In this document: one piece after another, positions 1 to 8,410 of the stretch | Numbering within the stretch: the stretch's first letter is position 1 | Layout of the letters: every line of letters starts with the position of its first letter | From: Belliella calami | GTDB lineage: Bacteria; Bacteroidota; Bacteroidia; Cytophagales; Cyclobacteriaceae | DNA length: 64,000 nt | Direction: 5' to 3' | Assembly (NCBI RefSeq): GCF_022549695.1 | Contig: NZ_JAKZGS010000008.1 | Coordinates: 1 to 64,000 of the forward strand | Notes under the pieces: model-generated | The model's database searches: none | What the model saw: only the letters and a program-made list of their open reading frames with translations | Told to the model about the DNA's origin: nothing | Translations under genes and position numbers: made by a program

Positions 1-129
1 AGGACGTTTTGATTTGTGAGCCGTTCCGTTTAAAAACGTTTAAAAATATCGCTTTAACGGCCGTAAAGCCGTTTTTCAATCAATTTTCCGTTTTGCCGTT
101 TTGGTACTGTTTGTTTTGTGCCCTATATA

Positions 130-133
130 ATTG
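130..133. repeat. Target-site duplication ATTG of IS copy A
   Basis: The four bases ATTG lie immediately left of the element and are repeated at 1801-1804 immediately right of it. A 4-bp duplication fits the IS1380 family. Bases 1-129 left of it are non-coding as far as I can see. Confidence 0.85.
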
Positions 134-1800
134 CCTAAAATCCGCAGGATTTTAATTTGGTTTTGATTGGGATAAATATAATTCCAAAAAGAATCATTTT
201 GTTGTCAATCTAGGGTTTTCTGTGTTTTTGTGATAATTTTAATTTGGGTTGTGGTATGCATTATCTGTGTCATTTAGATTTTTTACACCATTTTTTATCA
301 GTATGGACGCACCTATCCCATTGTACCATTCTAATTTTCAATGTTTTGTATGATTCGGGTAATTGAATCTAAGTTAATATTGGTGAGTAGTCTTTCTGTG
401 TGAATAGCTTGAGGACATGTTTCCTTCCCGTCCTGATCCATTTGGCTGATACCGTTATGAATCTGAAAATGAACTTTTTGAGTCTGTAGCAGGGCTTTAG
501 CCAAGACAGCTTCTTGGAATATTCTGCGATCAGATAACTGTAAAAGTTGGCATAGATGGCCGTCATGATCATAAAGGCAGTATTCTCCGACAAAAAAGAA
601 CAGGGCATTTTGGCCCAACCGAAGTCATTGTTCATCACATCGAAGAGGCATTCGCTTTGGCCTCTAGCATTGTAGAAGGCCACAACTTCGCTGTTGGAAC
701 TTTCTCTGTCATTGGTCAGGATCCCCCTGTAGGTATAGGCTTCACCACTGAATATGTCAGTCTGGGAGTCCTTTCTCTTAATCCTGCTGATCACCAGCCT
801 ATAGGGCTTTTCCCCGCCAAAGGGAAAATACTCTTGGATGTCGGCCACTTCCATTTCTTGGATACCCAGACGTATTTTCTTCCAGTCTCCCTTGGCAATA
901 GAACCTATCATGCCATCCATCTTGGCACAGCGCTTTGCCCGGATATAAAGCAAGCTGCCCTGCCGTTCCACCAATTCGACAACTTTTTTCTGATAGGATG
1001 CCGAATCAGCCCTGAACCTTCCCACTTTTATCCCATTGTCCCCCAGGTTTGAAAATACCCTTTCCAGGGTTTCCTCTTGGAGGTATTTCGCTTGGCTGTT
1101 GCCGTTCCTGCCTTCTATGTAAACTGGCATCGCCTGTCCTGTATCCGGATTGCTGATCGAAGCAATGCCGGGCTGGTACCCGTTGGTCTTTTTGTAGGTT
1201 TTTTCGGCATCATACTTTTCTGTCGGCTGTACTTGGTTGTCATAGTCAAGGTCATAAAAAATGCCTGTTTTGAGCTGCTCTGTTTGTATCAACCCCTTAA
1301 CCAACAAGTTATTGAGTTTCGGGTTCAGGTTGAAGCCGTGCTTTACACCGCTATCAGGATTTTCCATAAACAGCGTGTCTGTAGCCAGTTCCTTGATCCC
1401 CCTGAGAATGGTGTCTGCACTACATACCCGCATACCCCTGACGTTTTGAAGATGTCCCCTGAGATGGTCATTGATGTCCTCGGTACAATCCCCTCCATTA
1501 AGATATACCGCCAGATGGTTGATGAAAATGTCGCTATAGGAAAAACCAACAGTTTTCACCCTGCTTCCCAGATGATTATCGATAAGCATCGAAAGACCTG
1601 AGTTTTTAAATGACTCAATAACAAAATTAAAACCTCCAAAAGGTGTGATTTTTTCAGATGAATTCGTAATTTTCATATCACTTATTAAGGATGTGTGGTA
1701 ACACCTAAATAAGTGAAAAAAAACGAGCCAAAAAAGCCTGAATACAATTAATTCAGCCACTTTTTTGGCTTTTTTTATTATCCGCTTGCGGATTTAGGGA
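134..1800 (-). mobile_element. IS1380-family insertion sequence, copy A
   Basis: This complete 1667-bp element carries one transposase gene read on the minus strand. The left end starts CCTAAAATCCGCAGG. The right end, read inward on the other strand, starts TCCCTAAATCCGCAAG, giving imperfect terminal inverted repeats. Each end also holds its own short palindrome (TAAAATCC-GCA-GGATTTTA at 137-155 and ATCCGC-TT-GCGGAT near the right end). It is flanked by ATTG on both sides. A second copy starts 5369 bp downstream. By eye the two differ only at 785 (T) versus 6154 (G), which is silent in the transposase. The near-identity points to recent transposition. Family assignment is from the transposase and the 4-bp duplication. 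Confidence 0.93.
369..1676 (-). CDS. IS1380-family DDE transposase (copy A)
   Basis: The 435-residue transposase catalyses cut-and-paste movement of the element. I chose the ATG at 1676 (start MKITNSSEK), which matches the usual N-terminus of the family. An upstream in-frame ATG at 1760 would add 28 hydrophobic residues that do not look like part of the family. Candidate DDE residues are an Asp in YDLDYD (about 142-146), Asp224 in RADSA and Glu342 in ARGQSE, followed by the conserved FDVMNNDFGW segment. The C-terminal stretch RLKKFIFRFITV and the length are typical for the family, so the gene looks intact and probably active. Long open frames on the opposite strand inside it are shadows. Confidence 0.93.
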   Translation of the reverse strand: MKITNSSEKITPFGGFNFVIESFKNSGLSMLIDNHLGSRVKTVGFSYSDIFINHLAVYLNGGDCTEDINDHLRGHLQNVRGMRVCSADTILRGIKELATDTLFMENPDSGVKHGFNLNPKLNNLLVKGLIQTEQLKTGIFYDLDYDNQVQPTEKYDAEKTYKKTNGYQPGIASISNPDTGQAMPVYIEGRNGNSQAKYLQEETLERVFSNLGDNGIKVGRFRADSASYQKKVVELVERQGSLLYIRAKRCAKMDGMIGSIAKGDWKKIRLGIQEMEVADIQEYFPFGGEKPYRLVISRIKRKDSQTDIFSGEAYTYRGILTNDRESSNSEVVAFYNARGQSECLFDVMNNDFGWAKMPCSFLSENTAFMIMTAIYANFYSYLIAEYSKKLSWLKPCYRLKKFIFRFITVSAKWIRTGRKHVLKLFTQKDYSPILT

Positions 1801-2127
1801 ATTGAATAGTTTTTGTAGTTAGGATTTGAAATCCTAAAAGAATTTAATTACGGTTTATTTATAAAATCAAAGGTTTTTTTGATAAGTAATCTGTTATGTT
1901 ATATAAAAGGAAGTGTGCAAATAAATCAAAAATTCTTTTTTTTCCATATTTGAGTAGGGGAATTTGTAAAAAAATCAAAATTATATCGATAATTGAGTGA
2001 CAATTTACAAACTTTGAATTATTGGTTTTATACTTTCAGTTTTGGCTTTACAAGATTATCACTCACATAGTAAAGGTTGTTTGTATATGAATTCAATTAT
2101 GAAAAGCCTTTCATTTCTAAGTTGTCC
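1801..2127. other. Intergenic region upstream of the AraC regulator, with a palindrome
   Basis: This is an AT-rich 327-bp gap without a convincing reading frame. It contains the near-continuous palindrome TTAGGATTT-G-AAATCCTAA at 1819-1837, 19 bp from the IS right end, which resembles the subterminal palindrome of the IS itself. No clear TAnnTTTG promoter box was found. Confidence 0.5.
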
Positions 2128-3021
2128 ATGAAAAAAGTCATATCATTTCAAATCCCAAAATCCAATAAGGAATTTGTCAGATTCCAAATAGATTCTGGAA
2201 AACACTTTTATGATAAGTTGCATCAACATCCTCAGTGGCAACTTACCTTGATTGTCAAAGGAAAAGGGCAATTGATGGTCGGGGATTATCTTGGGAGGTT
2301 TGAACCTGGAGATATGTTTTTGTTTTCTTCCAACATCCCCCATGTGTTTCGCTCTGATTCTGAATATTTTGATCAGGGATCTGAAAAAGAGTCTTTGGGT
2401 CACACCTTATTTTTTGATTTTGAAGTTTTTGGAAAGAGTTTGGTGGAAGTGGAGGAGTTTGCTGGGCTTCATCAATGGCTATCCCAAACCAAAGGTTGCT
2501 ATTCGGTAATTGACAAAGCGCAAAAGAAGATTCGAAAAGAGTTGATGGTTTTTTCCAAAAATCAGGGATTGGATAAAATATTTACTGCTTTGGGTATTTT
2601 GAAAAATTTACAGTTAGCCAATGCCCTTCATCTGCTGAACCATCTTATTCCCCAAAAAGACTATTCTGAAACAGAAGGAAAGAGAATGGGCCAAGTGATG
2701 TCCTTCATCTTGTCACATAGCCAAAATTCAATTAGTCTGACAGAAGTATCTGAGGTCGCCCATTTGAGTAAAGAAGCATTTTGCAGATTTTTTAAGGAAA
2801 GAACAGGGAAAACCTTCACTGAATTTTTGTCTCAAGTGAGAATTCATCAAGCTTGTCAACTGCTGCAGGATACAGAGTTGCCAATCTCCCAAATAGCCTA
2901 TCAATGCGGATTTCAAAACCTTTCGTACTTCAATCGGGCCTTCAAAAAAATACAAGGTGAATCACCAAAAGATTTTAGGGGAAGGGTGGATAAGCTTGGG
3001 TCAGATATTTATTCAAACTAA
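2128..3021 (+). CDS. AraC-family transcriptional regulator with N-terminal cupin
   Basis: A 297-residue DNA-binding regulator. Roughly residues 15-95 form a cupin-like sensor half (segment HQHPQWQLTLIVKGKG followed by a PGDMFLFSSNIPH stretch, typical of AraC_binding domains). Roughly residues 195-295 form the double helix-turn-helix, with the hallmark second-helix segment ISQIAYQCGFQNLSYFNRAF. The ATG at 2128 (MKKVISFQ) is preferred over an in-frame ATG at 2077, because the extra 17 residues match nothing expected. The ligand is unknown; such proteins usually sense sugars or small organic compounds. It lies inside the segment bracketed by the two IS copies, and no obvious metabolic target gene adjoins it. 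Confidence 0.88.
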   Translation: MKKVISFQIPKSNKEFVRFQIDSGKHFYDKLHQHPQWQLTLIVKGKGQLMVGDYLGRFEPGDMFLFSSNIPHVFRSDSEYFDQGSEKESLGHTLFFDFEVFGKSLVEVEEFAGLHQWLSQTKGCYSVIDKAQKKIRKELMVFSKNQGLDKIFTALGILKNLQLANALHLLNHLIPQKDYSETEGKRMGQVMSFILSHSQNSISLTEVSEVAHLSKEAFCRFFKERTGKTFTEFLSQVRIHQACQLLQDTELPISQIAYQCGFQNLSYFNRAFKKIQGESPKDFRGRVDKLGSDIYSN

Positions 3022-3027
3022 TTTTAT

Positions 3028-3064
3028 CCCTGCAAATCTAAAGTTAAATTTTAGATTTGCAGGG
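3028..3064 (+). terminator. Stem-loop terminator after the AraC gene
   Basis: A perfect 15-bp stem (CCCTGCAAATCTAAA paired with its complement at 3050-3064) with a 7-nt loop starts 7 bp after the stop codon. The T-tract after it is weak (TTTAAT), so termination strength is uncertain. Confidence 0.7.
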
Positions 3065-3109
3065 TTTAATCTGTTTCAGATTAATACCATTTCATTTTTC
3101 CAATTCAAA

Positions 3110-3424
3110 TCAACCCTTTATTACACTGAGAAAGTCGACCAAACCAATGACTTCAATGCCTGATTCATAGAGATATCTTTCTTGGCCTGGAGTGATAATA
3201 TAGAGTTTTTCTATTCCAAGATCTCCCATTGCCAAATAGCTTCCTTTTGTCAATTTGGGAGAAAGGCTAAGTTTGATTTCTGCAGCTGCAAGCCATTTAT
3301 TTTCCCTTCGGATCAAAAGATCAATTTCTGCTCCATCTTGTGTTCTGTAATAGTAAATTTCGTCATCGATATTCAGTACAGATTTCACCTGGTGAATAAC
3401 AAATGACTCCCAAGAAGTCCCCAC
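3110..3424 (-). pseudogene. C-terminal remnant of a DUF4143/AAA_14 ATPase
   Basis: About 104 codons on the minus strand encode the typical C-terminal domain of DUF4143-type ATP-binding proteins: a GTSWESFVI start, then YYRTQDGAEIDLLI, then AEIKLSLSPK, a pattern resembling the nuclease-like fold of that domain. Two stop codons (TGA TAG) sit immediately before the first codon, a GTG at 3424. The N-terminal P-loop ATPase part is absent upstream, so this is a truncated, probably non-functional remnant. It lies between two IS copies, which fits local decay or rearrangement. A short genuine gene starting with GTG cannot be fully excluded but is unlikely. Confidence 0.75.
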
Positions 3425-3567
3425 CTATCATATTTCAATTTTATCTCGATCGTATTTCTGCTATATTTCAATCAGGTATTTCCACTCCCTACAAAATATG
3501 AAATCAAGCATGACGAAGAACGTCACACGCTGGGATGATTATCAACCATGCGAAATTCCATAGCCTG

Positions 3568-3583
3568 TCCCGACCAATCGGGA
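3568..3583. repeat. Short palindrome TCCCGA-CCAA-TCGGGA
   Basis: A 6-bp inverted repeat with a 4-nt loop lies 29 bp before the DUF885 gene. It resembles the small GC-rich hairpins seen in the sulfur-gene spacers of this window (for example 9408-9429). It could be a degenerate interspersed repeat rather than a regulatory site. Confidence 0.4.
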
Positions 3584-3611
3584 TGACCTCTGAAAAACAA
3601 ATTATAAACAC

Positions 3612-5294
3612 ATGAAAAAACTGATCCTAATTCTAGTTAGCTTTTTGATTTTCCAAGCTTCTTTTGCTACTGAATTGTATCATGCAATAAGTAGCTATCA
3701 GGCCGATGTAAGTGCATTAAGTAGAAAATATAGCAATCCCTATTCGGAGGAATATTTCCAAAGATTTGATAAGCTCTATGCTGATTGGTTGAAGGCATTG
3801 GAAGCTATGCCTTATGAAAGCTATTCCATGGATGGAAAGTTGGATTTTCAGATTTTCAGGAATTATTTAGAGAAGCAGCAGTACTTTCACCAGGTAGCAT
3901 ATGGAGAATTCAGAGAAGTAAGTAATGTGGTTGATTTTGGATCTCCTTTGGAAGATTTTTATCAAAAAAGAAGAGCAGCGATCAAGCCAAATGCACAGGA
4001 ATTGGCAGCGACTTTTGACCAAGTAGAATTGCTCGCCAAATCGAAATGGGAGCAAATGAAGCATGCTAAGCCATACGACTCTTGGCAACAGGCAGAACTC
4101 GCTTCTTCCGTGGTGGAATCGCTTAGAAGAAGCACAGAGGAAGCTTATAGATTTTACTTTGACTACGATCCGGAGTTTACTTGGTGGATGAAAAAGCCAA
4201 TGGAAAGTCTCAACGAGACTTTGAAAGGCTATTCTGATTTTCTCAAAAACCATTTCGAAAATACGGTAGTCAAGGATGATGGTTCTGGAATCATTGGAAA
4301 ACCAATAGGCAAAACTAATATTGAAAAAGAGCTTTTGTACAACATGATTCCTTACACGGCAGAAGAATTGATCAAAGAAGGTGAAAAGCAATATGCTTGG
4401 TGTGAAGCAGAGATGATCAAAGCTTCAGAGGAAATGGGTTTTAGGAAAGAATGGAGAAAGGCGCTAGAGCATGTCAAAAACCAATATGTTCCTGCTGGAG
4501 TATGGCCAGGTATGGTTGTAGAAATGGCAGATGAAGCAATAGCGTTTGTAGAAACTCAAGACTTACTCACTATTCCAGATATGGCAAAAGAAACATGGAG
4601 AACAACCATGATGTCCGCCGAAAGGCAAAAAGTCAGTCCATTCTTTTTGGGAGGAGAGACAATTTTGATTTCTTATCCTACTTCTGAAATGTCCCATGAA
4701 GACAAAATGATGAGTATGCGTGGCAATAATCCGCATTTTTCAAGAGCAGTAGTGCATCATGAATTGATCCCGGGGCATCATTTGCAGCAATTTATGAATC
4801 AACGCCATTTTCCCCACAGAAGGATGTTCAACACTCCGTTTTGGGTAGAAGGATGGACTTTGTACTGGGAATTCAATCTTTGGGACAAAGATTTCCCTAG
4901 AAATGTGGAGGATAAAGTAGGGATGCTTTTTTGGAGGATGCATCGTGCAGCAAGGATCGTTTTTTCACTGAAATATCATCTTGGTGAGTGGACACCCCAA
5001 CAGTGCATCGATTTCTTGGTGGATAATGTAGGACACGAGAGGGCCAATGCTGAAGCAGAAGTTCGCAGGTCTTTTGAAGGTAGTTATGGACCATTGTATC
5101 AATTAGCCTATATGATTGGAGGTATTCAAGTTTACCAATTGAGGCAAGAGATGGTTGAAGGTGGAAAAATGACCGAAAAGGAATTTCATGGTTATTTTAT
5201 CACCCAAAACTACATGCCGATAGAACTCCTAAGAGCAAGGATGAATGAAGAGCTACCTGAGAATTTCAAAACCTCCTGGAAGTTTTTGGATTAA
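3612..5294 (+). CDS. DUF885 family exported zinc metallopeptidase-like protein
   Basis: A 560-residue protein starting with a clear signal peptide (MKKLILILVSFLIFQASFA), so it is probably periplasmic or secreted. Near residues 382-391 it carries HHELIPGHHLQ, the DUF885 form of a gluzincin-like HExxxGH zinc motif. This is followed about 20 residues later by WVEGWTLYWE, which supplies the second glutamate of that family. The length fits DUF885 proteins (about 550-610). Family members are inferred peptidases, and the substrate is not predictable. It is monocistronic, preceded by a palindrome-containing gap and followed by about 200 bp of non-coding sequence up to IS copy B. Confidence 0.88.
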   Translation: MKKLILILVSFLIFQASFATELYHAISSYQADVSALSRKYSNPYSEEYFQRFDKLYADWLKALEAMPYESYSMDGKLDFQIFRNYLEKQQYFHQVAYGEFREVSNVVDFGSPLEDFYQKRRAAIKPNAQELAATFDQVELLAKSKWEQMKHAKPYDSWQQAELASSVVESLRRSTEEAYRFYFDYDPEFTWWMKKPMESLNETLKGYSDFLKNHFENTVVKDDGSGIIGKPIGKTNIEKELLYNMIPYTAEELIKEGEKQYAWCEAEMIKASEEMGFRKEWRKALEHVKNQYVPAGVWPGMVVEMADEAIAFVETQDLLTIPDMAKETWRTTMMSAERQKVSPFFLGGETILISYPTSEMSHEDKMMSMRGNNPHFSRAVVHHELIPGHHLQQFMNQRHFPHRRMFNTPFWVEGWTLYWEFNLWDKDFPRNVEDKVGMLFWRMHRAARIVFSLKYHLGEWTPQQCIDFLVDNVGHERANAEAEVRRSFEGSYGPLYQLAYMIGGIQVYQLRQEMVEGGKMTEKEFHGYFITQNYMPIELLRARMNEELPENFKTSWKFLD

Positions 5295-5498
5295 AACAAT
5301 AAAATTTAATTGAGGTGTATACGTTCTAGGGTTTGACTAGGGAGAAGTTGCTTATGGTCAACACTTACTCCCTGCGGCGAAGTCCAAAGCAAACATCACT
5401 TTGATTGTTTTCAATATTTAAAAAAGAAAAAAGTCATATTAGATTACCTCTAAAAAAAATAGTTTGAATATAATCTTCCAAAGAAGAAATTTTTATAA

Positions 5499-5502
5499 CT
5501 TG
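5499..5502. repeat. Target-site duplication CTTG of IS copy B
   Basis: CTTG immediately precedes the element and recurs at 7170-7173 immediately after it. It differs from the ATTG duplication of copy A, so the two copies inserted in separate events. Confidence 0.85.
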
Positions 5503-7169
5503 CCTAAAATCCGCAGGATTTTAATTTGGTTTTGATTGGGATAAATATAATTCCAAAAAGAATCATTTTGTTGTCAATCTAGGGTTTTCTGTGTTTTTGT
5601 GATAATTTTAATTTGGGTTGTGGTATGCATTATCTGTGTCATTTAGATTTTTTACACCATTTTTTATCAGTATGGACGCACCTATCCCATTGTACCATTC
5701 TAATTTTCAATGTTTTGTATGATTCGGGTAATTGAATCTAAGTTAATATTGGTGAGTAGTCTTTCTGTGTGAATAGCTTGAGGACATGTTTCCTTCCCGT
5801 CCTGATCCATTTGGCTGATACCGTTATGAATCTGAAAATGAACTTTTTGAGTCTGTAGCAGGGCTTTAGCCAAGACAGCTTCTTGGAATATTCTGCGATC
5901 AGATAACTGTAAAAGTTGGCATAGATGGCCGTCATGATCATAAAGGCAGTATTCTCCGACAAAAAAGAACAGGGCATTTTGGCCCAACCGAAGTCATTGT
6001 TCATCACATCGAAGAGGCATTCGCTTTGGCCTCTAGCATTGTAGAAGGCCACAACTTCGCTGTTGGAACTTTCTCTGTCATTGGTCAGGATCCCCCTGTA
6101 GGTATAGGCTTCACCACTGAATATGTCAGTCTGGGAGTCCTTTCTCTTAATCCGGCTGATCACCAGCCTATAGGGCTTTTCCCCGCCAAAGGGAAAATAC
6201 TCTTGGATGTCGGCCACTTCCATTTCTTGGATACCCAGACGTATTTTCTTCCAGTCTCCCTTGGCAATAGAACCTATCATGCCATCCATCTTGGCACAGC
6301 GCTTTGCCCGGATATAAAGCAAGCTGCCCTGCCGTTCCACCAATTCGACAACTTTTTTCTGATAGGATGCCGAATCAGCCCTGAACCTTCCCACTTTTAT
6401 CCCATTGTCCCCCAGGTTTGAAAATACCCTTTCCAGGGTTTCCTCTTGGAGGTATTTCGCTTGGCTGTTGCCGTTCCTGCCTTCTATGTAAACTGGCATC
6501 GCCTGTCCTGTATCCGGATTGCTGATCGAAGCAATGCCGGGCTGGTACCCGTTGGTCTTTTTGTAGGTTTTTTCGGCATCATACTTTTCTGTCGGCTGTA
6601 CTTGGTTGTCATAGTCAAGGTCATAAAAAATGCCTGTTTTGAGCTGCTCTGTTTGTATCAACCCCTTAACCAACAAGTTATTGAGTTTCGGGTTCAGGTT
6701 GAAGCCGTGCTTTACACCGCTATCAGGATTTTCCATAAACAGCGTGTCTGTAGCCAGTTCCTTGATCCCCCTGAGAATGGTGTCTGCACTACATACCCGC
6801 ATACCCCTGACGTTTTGAAGATGTCCCCTGAGATGGTCATTGATGTCCTCGGTACAATCCCCTCCATTAAGATATACCGCCAGATGGTTGATGAAAATGT
6901 CGCTATAGGAAAAACCAACAGTTTTCACCCTGCTTCCCAGATGATTATCGATAAGCATCGAAAGACCTGAGTTTTTAAATGACTCAATAACAAAATTAAA
7001 ACCTCCAAAAGGTGTGATTTTTTCAGATGAATTCGTAATTTTCATATCACTTATTAAGGATGTGTGGTAACACCTAAATAAGTGAAAAAAAACGAGCCAA
7101 AAAAGCCTGAATACAATTAATTCAGCCACTTTTTTGGCTTTTTTTATTATCCGCTTGCGGATTTAGGGA
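5503..7169 (-). mobile_element. IS1380-family insertion sequence, copy B
   Basis: This second complete 1667-bp copy has the same orientation, ends and internal palindromes as the element at 134-1800. The only difference I found is G at 6154 instead of T. It is flanked by CTTG on both sides. With copy A it brackets 3.7 kb, but the two different target duplications mean this pair did not arrive as one composite transposon. Homologous recombination between the copies would delete the bracketed genes. Confidence 0.93.
5738..7045 (-). CDS. IS1380-family DDE transposase (copy B)
   Basis: This gene encodes a 435-residue transposase identical in protein sequence to the one in copy A. Codon 298 is CGG instead of AGG, both Arg. 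The start is the ATG at 7045 (MKITNSSEK). All candidate catalytic residues (Asp near 142, Asp224, Glu342) are present, so it can be expected to be functional. Confidence 0.93.
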   Translation of the reverse strand: MKITNSSEKITPFGGFNFVIESFKNSGLSMLIDNHLGSRVKTVGFSYSDIFINHLAVYLNGGDCTEDINDHLRGHLQNVRGMRVCSADTILRGIKELATDTLFMENPDSGVKHGFNLNPKLNNLLVKGLIQTEQLKTGIFYDLDYDNQVQPTEKYDAEKTYKKTNGYQPGIASISNPDTGQAMPVYIEGRNGNSQAKYLQEETLERVFSNLGDNGIKVGRFRADSASYQKKVVELVERQGSLLYIRAKRCAKMDGMIGSIAKGDWKKIRLGIQEMEVADIQEYFPFGGEKPYRLVISRIKRKDSQTDIFSGEAYTYRGILTNDRESSNSEVVAFYNARGQSECLFDVMNNDFGWAKMPCSFLSENTAFMIMTAIYANFYSYLIAEYSKKLSWLKPCYRLKKFIFRFITVSAKWIRTGRKHVLKLFTQKDYSPILT

Positions 7170-7408
7170 CTTGATTTTTTCGAGTATCAAATTTTTATTA
7201 TGTACTTCTTTGCCTGTAGCTTTAATTCCAAGATTGAATGTCCCCTAATGTTCAATATCTATCAGTATCTAATATCAATTATTATCAGATCTAATCAAAA
7301 TCAGGTTTATCTTTAGTTAGTGGCAAAGTTCCGTACTTCCATCTTTTTTATTTTCCCTTCTGCAACATCGTACCTATATTTTACGTCCTGACTTAAAACC
7401 TTTTGATT

Positions 7409-7786
7409 ATGAGACCAATCCTTATATTATTTTTGGCAATGTTAAGTTTTCATTCATTCGCCCAAGAGACAAAGCCTGTTTCACTAAACATGATGGTCCT
7501 TTATCCAGAAGTTTATCAAGTAATTGAATTGGAACAATGTGAAAACGCAGTTTTGGCAGATTTGATTAATTTTTGTGAAGAGCAAGAGCTGACATTGATT
7601 TTGGAAGACCAGCAAATGAAGCTTTTCAAAATTTATCCATCATTTTTGGGTGTTGAAAAAGCCACTTTGGATCTGGAAGAAAAAATTGCTCATCAGATTG
7701 GTCTTCATGCAAAAGTAAAGTCAATTAAGTCTTATGGTAGAGAGTATTTGCCAGAAGAATATCATCCCCTTATCTCCAACCCATAA
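7409..7786 (+). CDS. Small exported protein of unknown function
   Basis: A 125-residue protein with a signal peptide ending near SFHSFAQ (cleavage at about residue 19), so it is probably periplasmic. I chose the ATG at 7409; a TTG at 7403 in the same frame would add only two residues. The mature part is acidic and has no cysteines. I recognise no family. It stands alone between IS copy B and the Rrf2 gene, with no evident operon partner. The frame, signal peptide and codon use look genuine. Confidence 0.6.
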   Translation: MRPILILFLAMLSFHSFAQETKPVSLNMMVLYPEVYQVIELEQCENAVLADLINFCEEQELTLILEDQQMKLFKIYPSFLGVEKATLDLEEKIAHQIGLHAKVKSIKSYGREYLPEEYHPLISNP

Positions 7787-7905
7787 GCTAATTGCAATTG
7801 TTCAGCTTGCCTATTCGTGTCATTGCGCTTTGTCATTTTTATAAATAAAGCTTGCAATGAAATTCAACTAGTGTTCCATTGACTTTTCAAATCAGATAAA
7901 AAGGC

Positions 7906-7913
7906 TATTTTTG
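7906..7913 (+). promoter_or_regulatory. Promoter -7 box TATTTTTG of the Rrf2 gene
   Basis: TATTTTTG matches the Bacteroidota -7 consensus TAnnTTTG. A TTG at 7879-7881 could be the -33 element, although the 24-nt spacer is slightly long. Only 5 bases separate the box from the ATG, so the transcript is likely leaderless or nearly so. Confidence 0.55.
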
Positions 7914-7918
7914 TAACT

Positions 7919-8335
7919 ATGCTATCCAAAAAAACCAAATATGCTTTTCATGCCCTCACTTTTTTGGGCAAAAATAGGGATCAAAAGACTGTCTTGATTC
8001 AGGACATTGCAGCAGAGTATGGGATTTCACATAAATTCCTCGAAAATATTCTTCTTGAATTGAAAAAAGCTGGGATATTAGGCTCAAAAAAAGGCAAGGG
8101 TGGAGGATATTATTTAATCAAAGAGCCAAAAGATGTTGCGCTTTCCAAAGTAATAAGACTCTTAGATGGCCCTATCGCATTGCTACCTTGCGTAAGCTTA
8201 AACTATTACGAGCCATGCGTTGAATGTCAAAGTGAAGTGAAATGTGGGCTAAATAAAGTCATGATTCAAGTAAGAGATGAGATGCTTAATGTATTGGAAA
8301 ACAAATCATTAGCAGATATTTTGGATAAAGAATAA
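7919..8335 (+). CDS. Rrf2-family transcriptional regulator of the sulfur cluster
   Basis: A 138-residue winged-helix regulator. The N-terminus (KTKYAFHALTFLGK, then IQDIAAEYGISHKFLENIL, then the KKGKGGGYYL wing) is the classic Rrf2 DNA-binding domain. Cysteines 91, 100, 103 and 109 sit where IscR-type members hold an Fe-S cluster. Their spacing (CX8CX2CX5C) suggests a metal or redox sensor but differs from IscR. The position directly upstream of the sulfate-reduction genes suggests it controls them, perhaps in the manner of cysteine-responsive Rrf2 proteins. That role is inference. Confidence 0.88.
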   Translation: MLSKKTKYAFHALTFLGKNRDQKTVLIQDIAAEYGISHKFLENILLELKKAGILGSKKGKGGGYYLIKEPKDVALSKVIRLLDGPIALLPCVSLNYYEPCVECQSEVKCGLNKVMIQVRDEMLNVLENKSLADILDKE

Positions 8336-8377
8336 AAATTTTTCCCCATAAACCCTACTTTTTTTATAGACTTTACA

Positions 8378-8400
8378 TACTTTTGTAATTCAACTTACAA
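8378..8400 (+). promoter_or_regulatory. Promoter and candidate operator of the DUF2061-cysH operon
   Basis: TACTTTTG at 8378-8385 matches TAnnTTTG. It overlaps the inverted repeat TTGTAA-TTCAAC-TTACAA at 8383-8400, which lies 10 bp before the ATG. A repressor bound here would cover the start of transcription. The adjacent Rrf2 protein is the obvious candidate. No convincing -33 TTG was seen. Confidence 0.5.
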
Positions 8401-8410
8401 TAAAACATAT

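Noticed and set aside
331-618. 95-residue minus-strand frame overlapping the transposase 3' end (also 5700-5987)
   Set aside because: The transposase already has its full C-terminus in the other frame; no slippery site or homology supports a frameshifted extension.
657-1601. Plus-strand frames of 131 and 174 residues inside the IS (and at 6026-6970)
   Set aside because: They are antisense to the intact transposase, have no recognisable domain, and repeat exactly in both copies only because the DNA does.
134-7169. Composite transposon formed by the two IS copies
   Set aside because: Each copy has its own, different 4-bp duplication (ATTG and CTTG), and the bracketed genes are not typical cargo, so separate insertions are the simpler reading.
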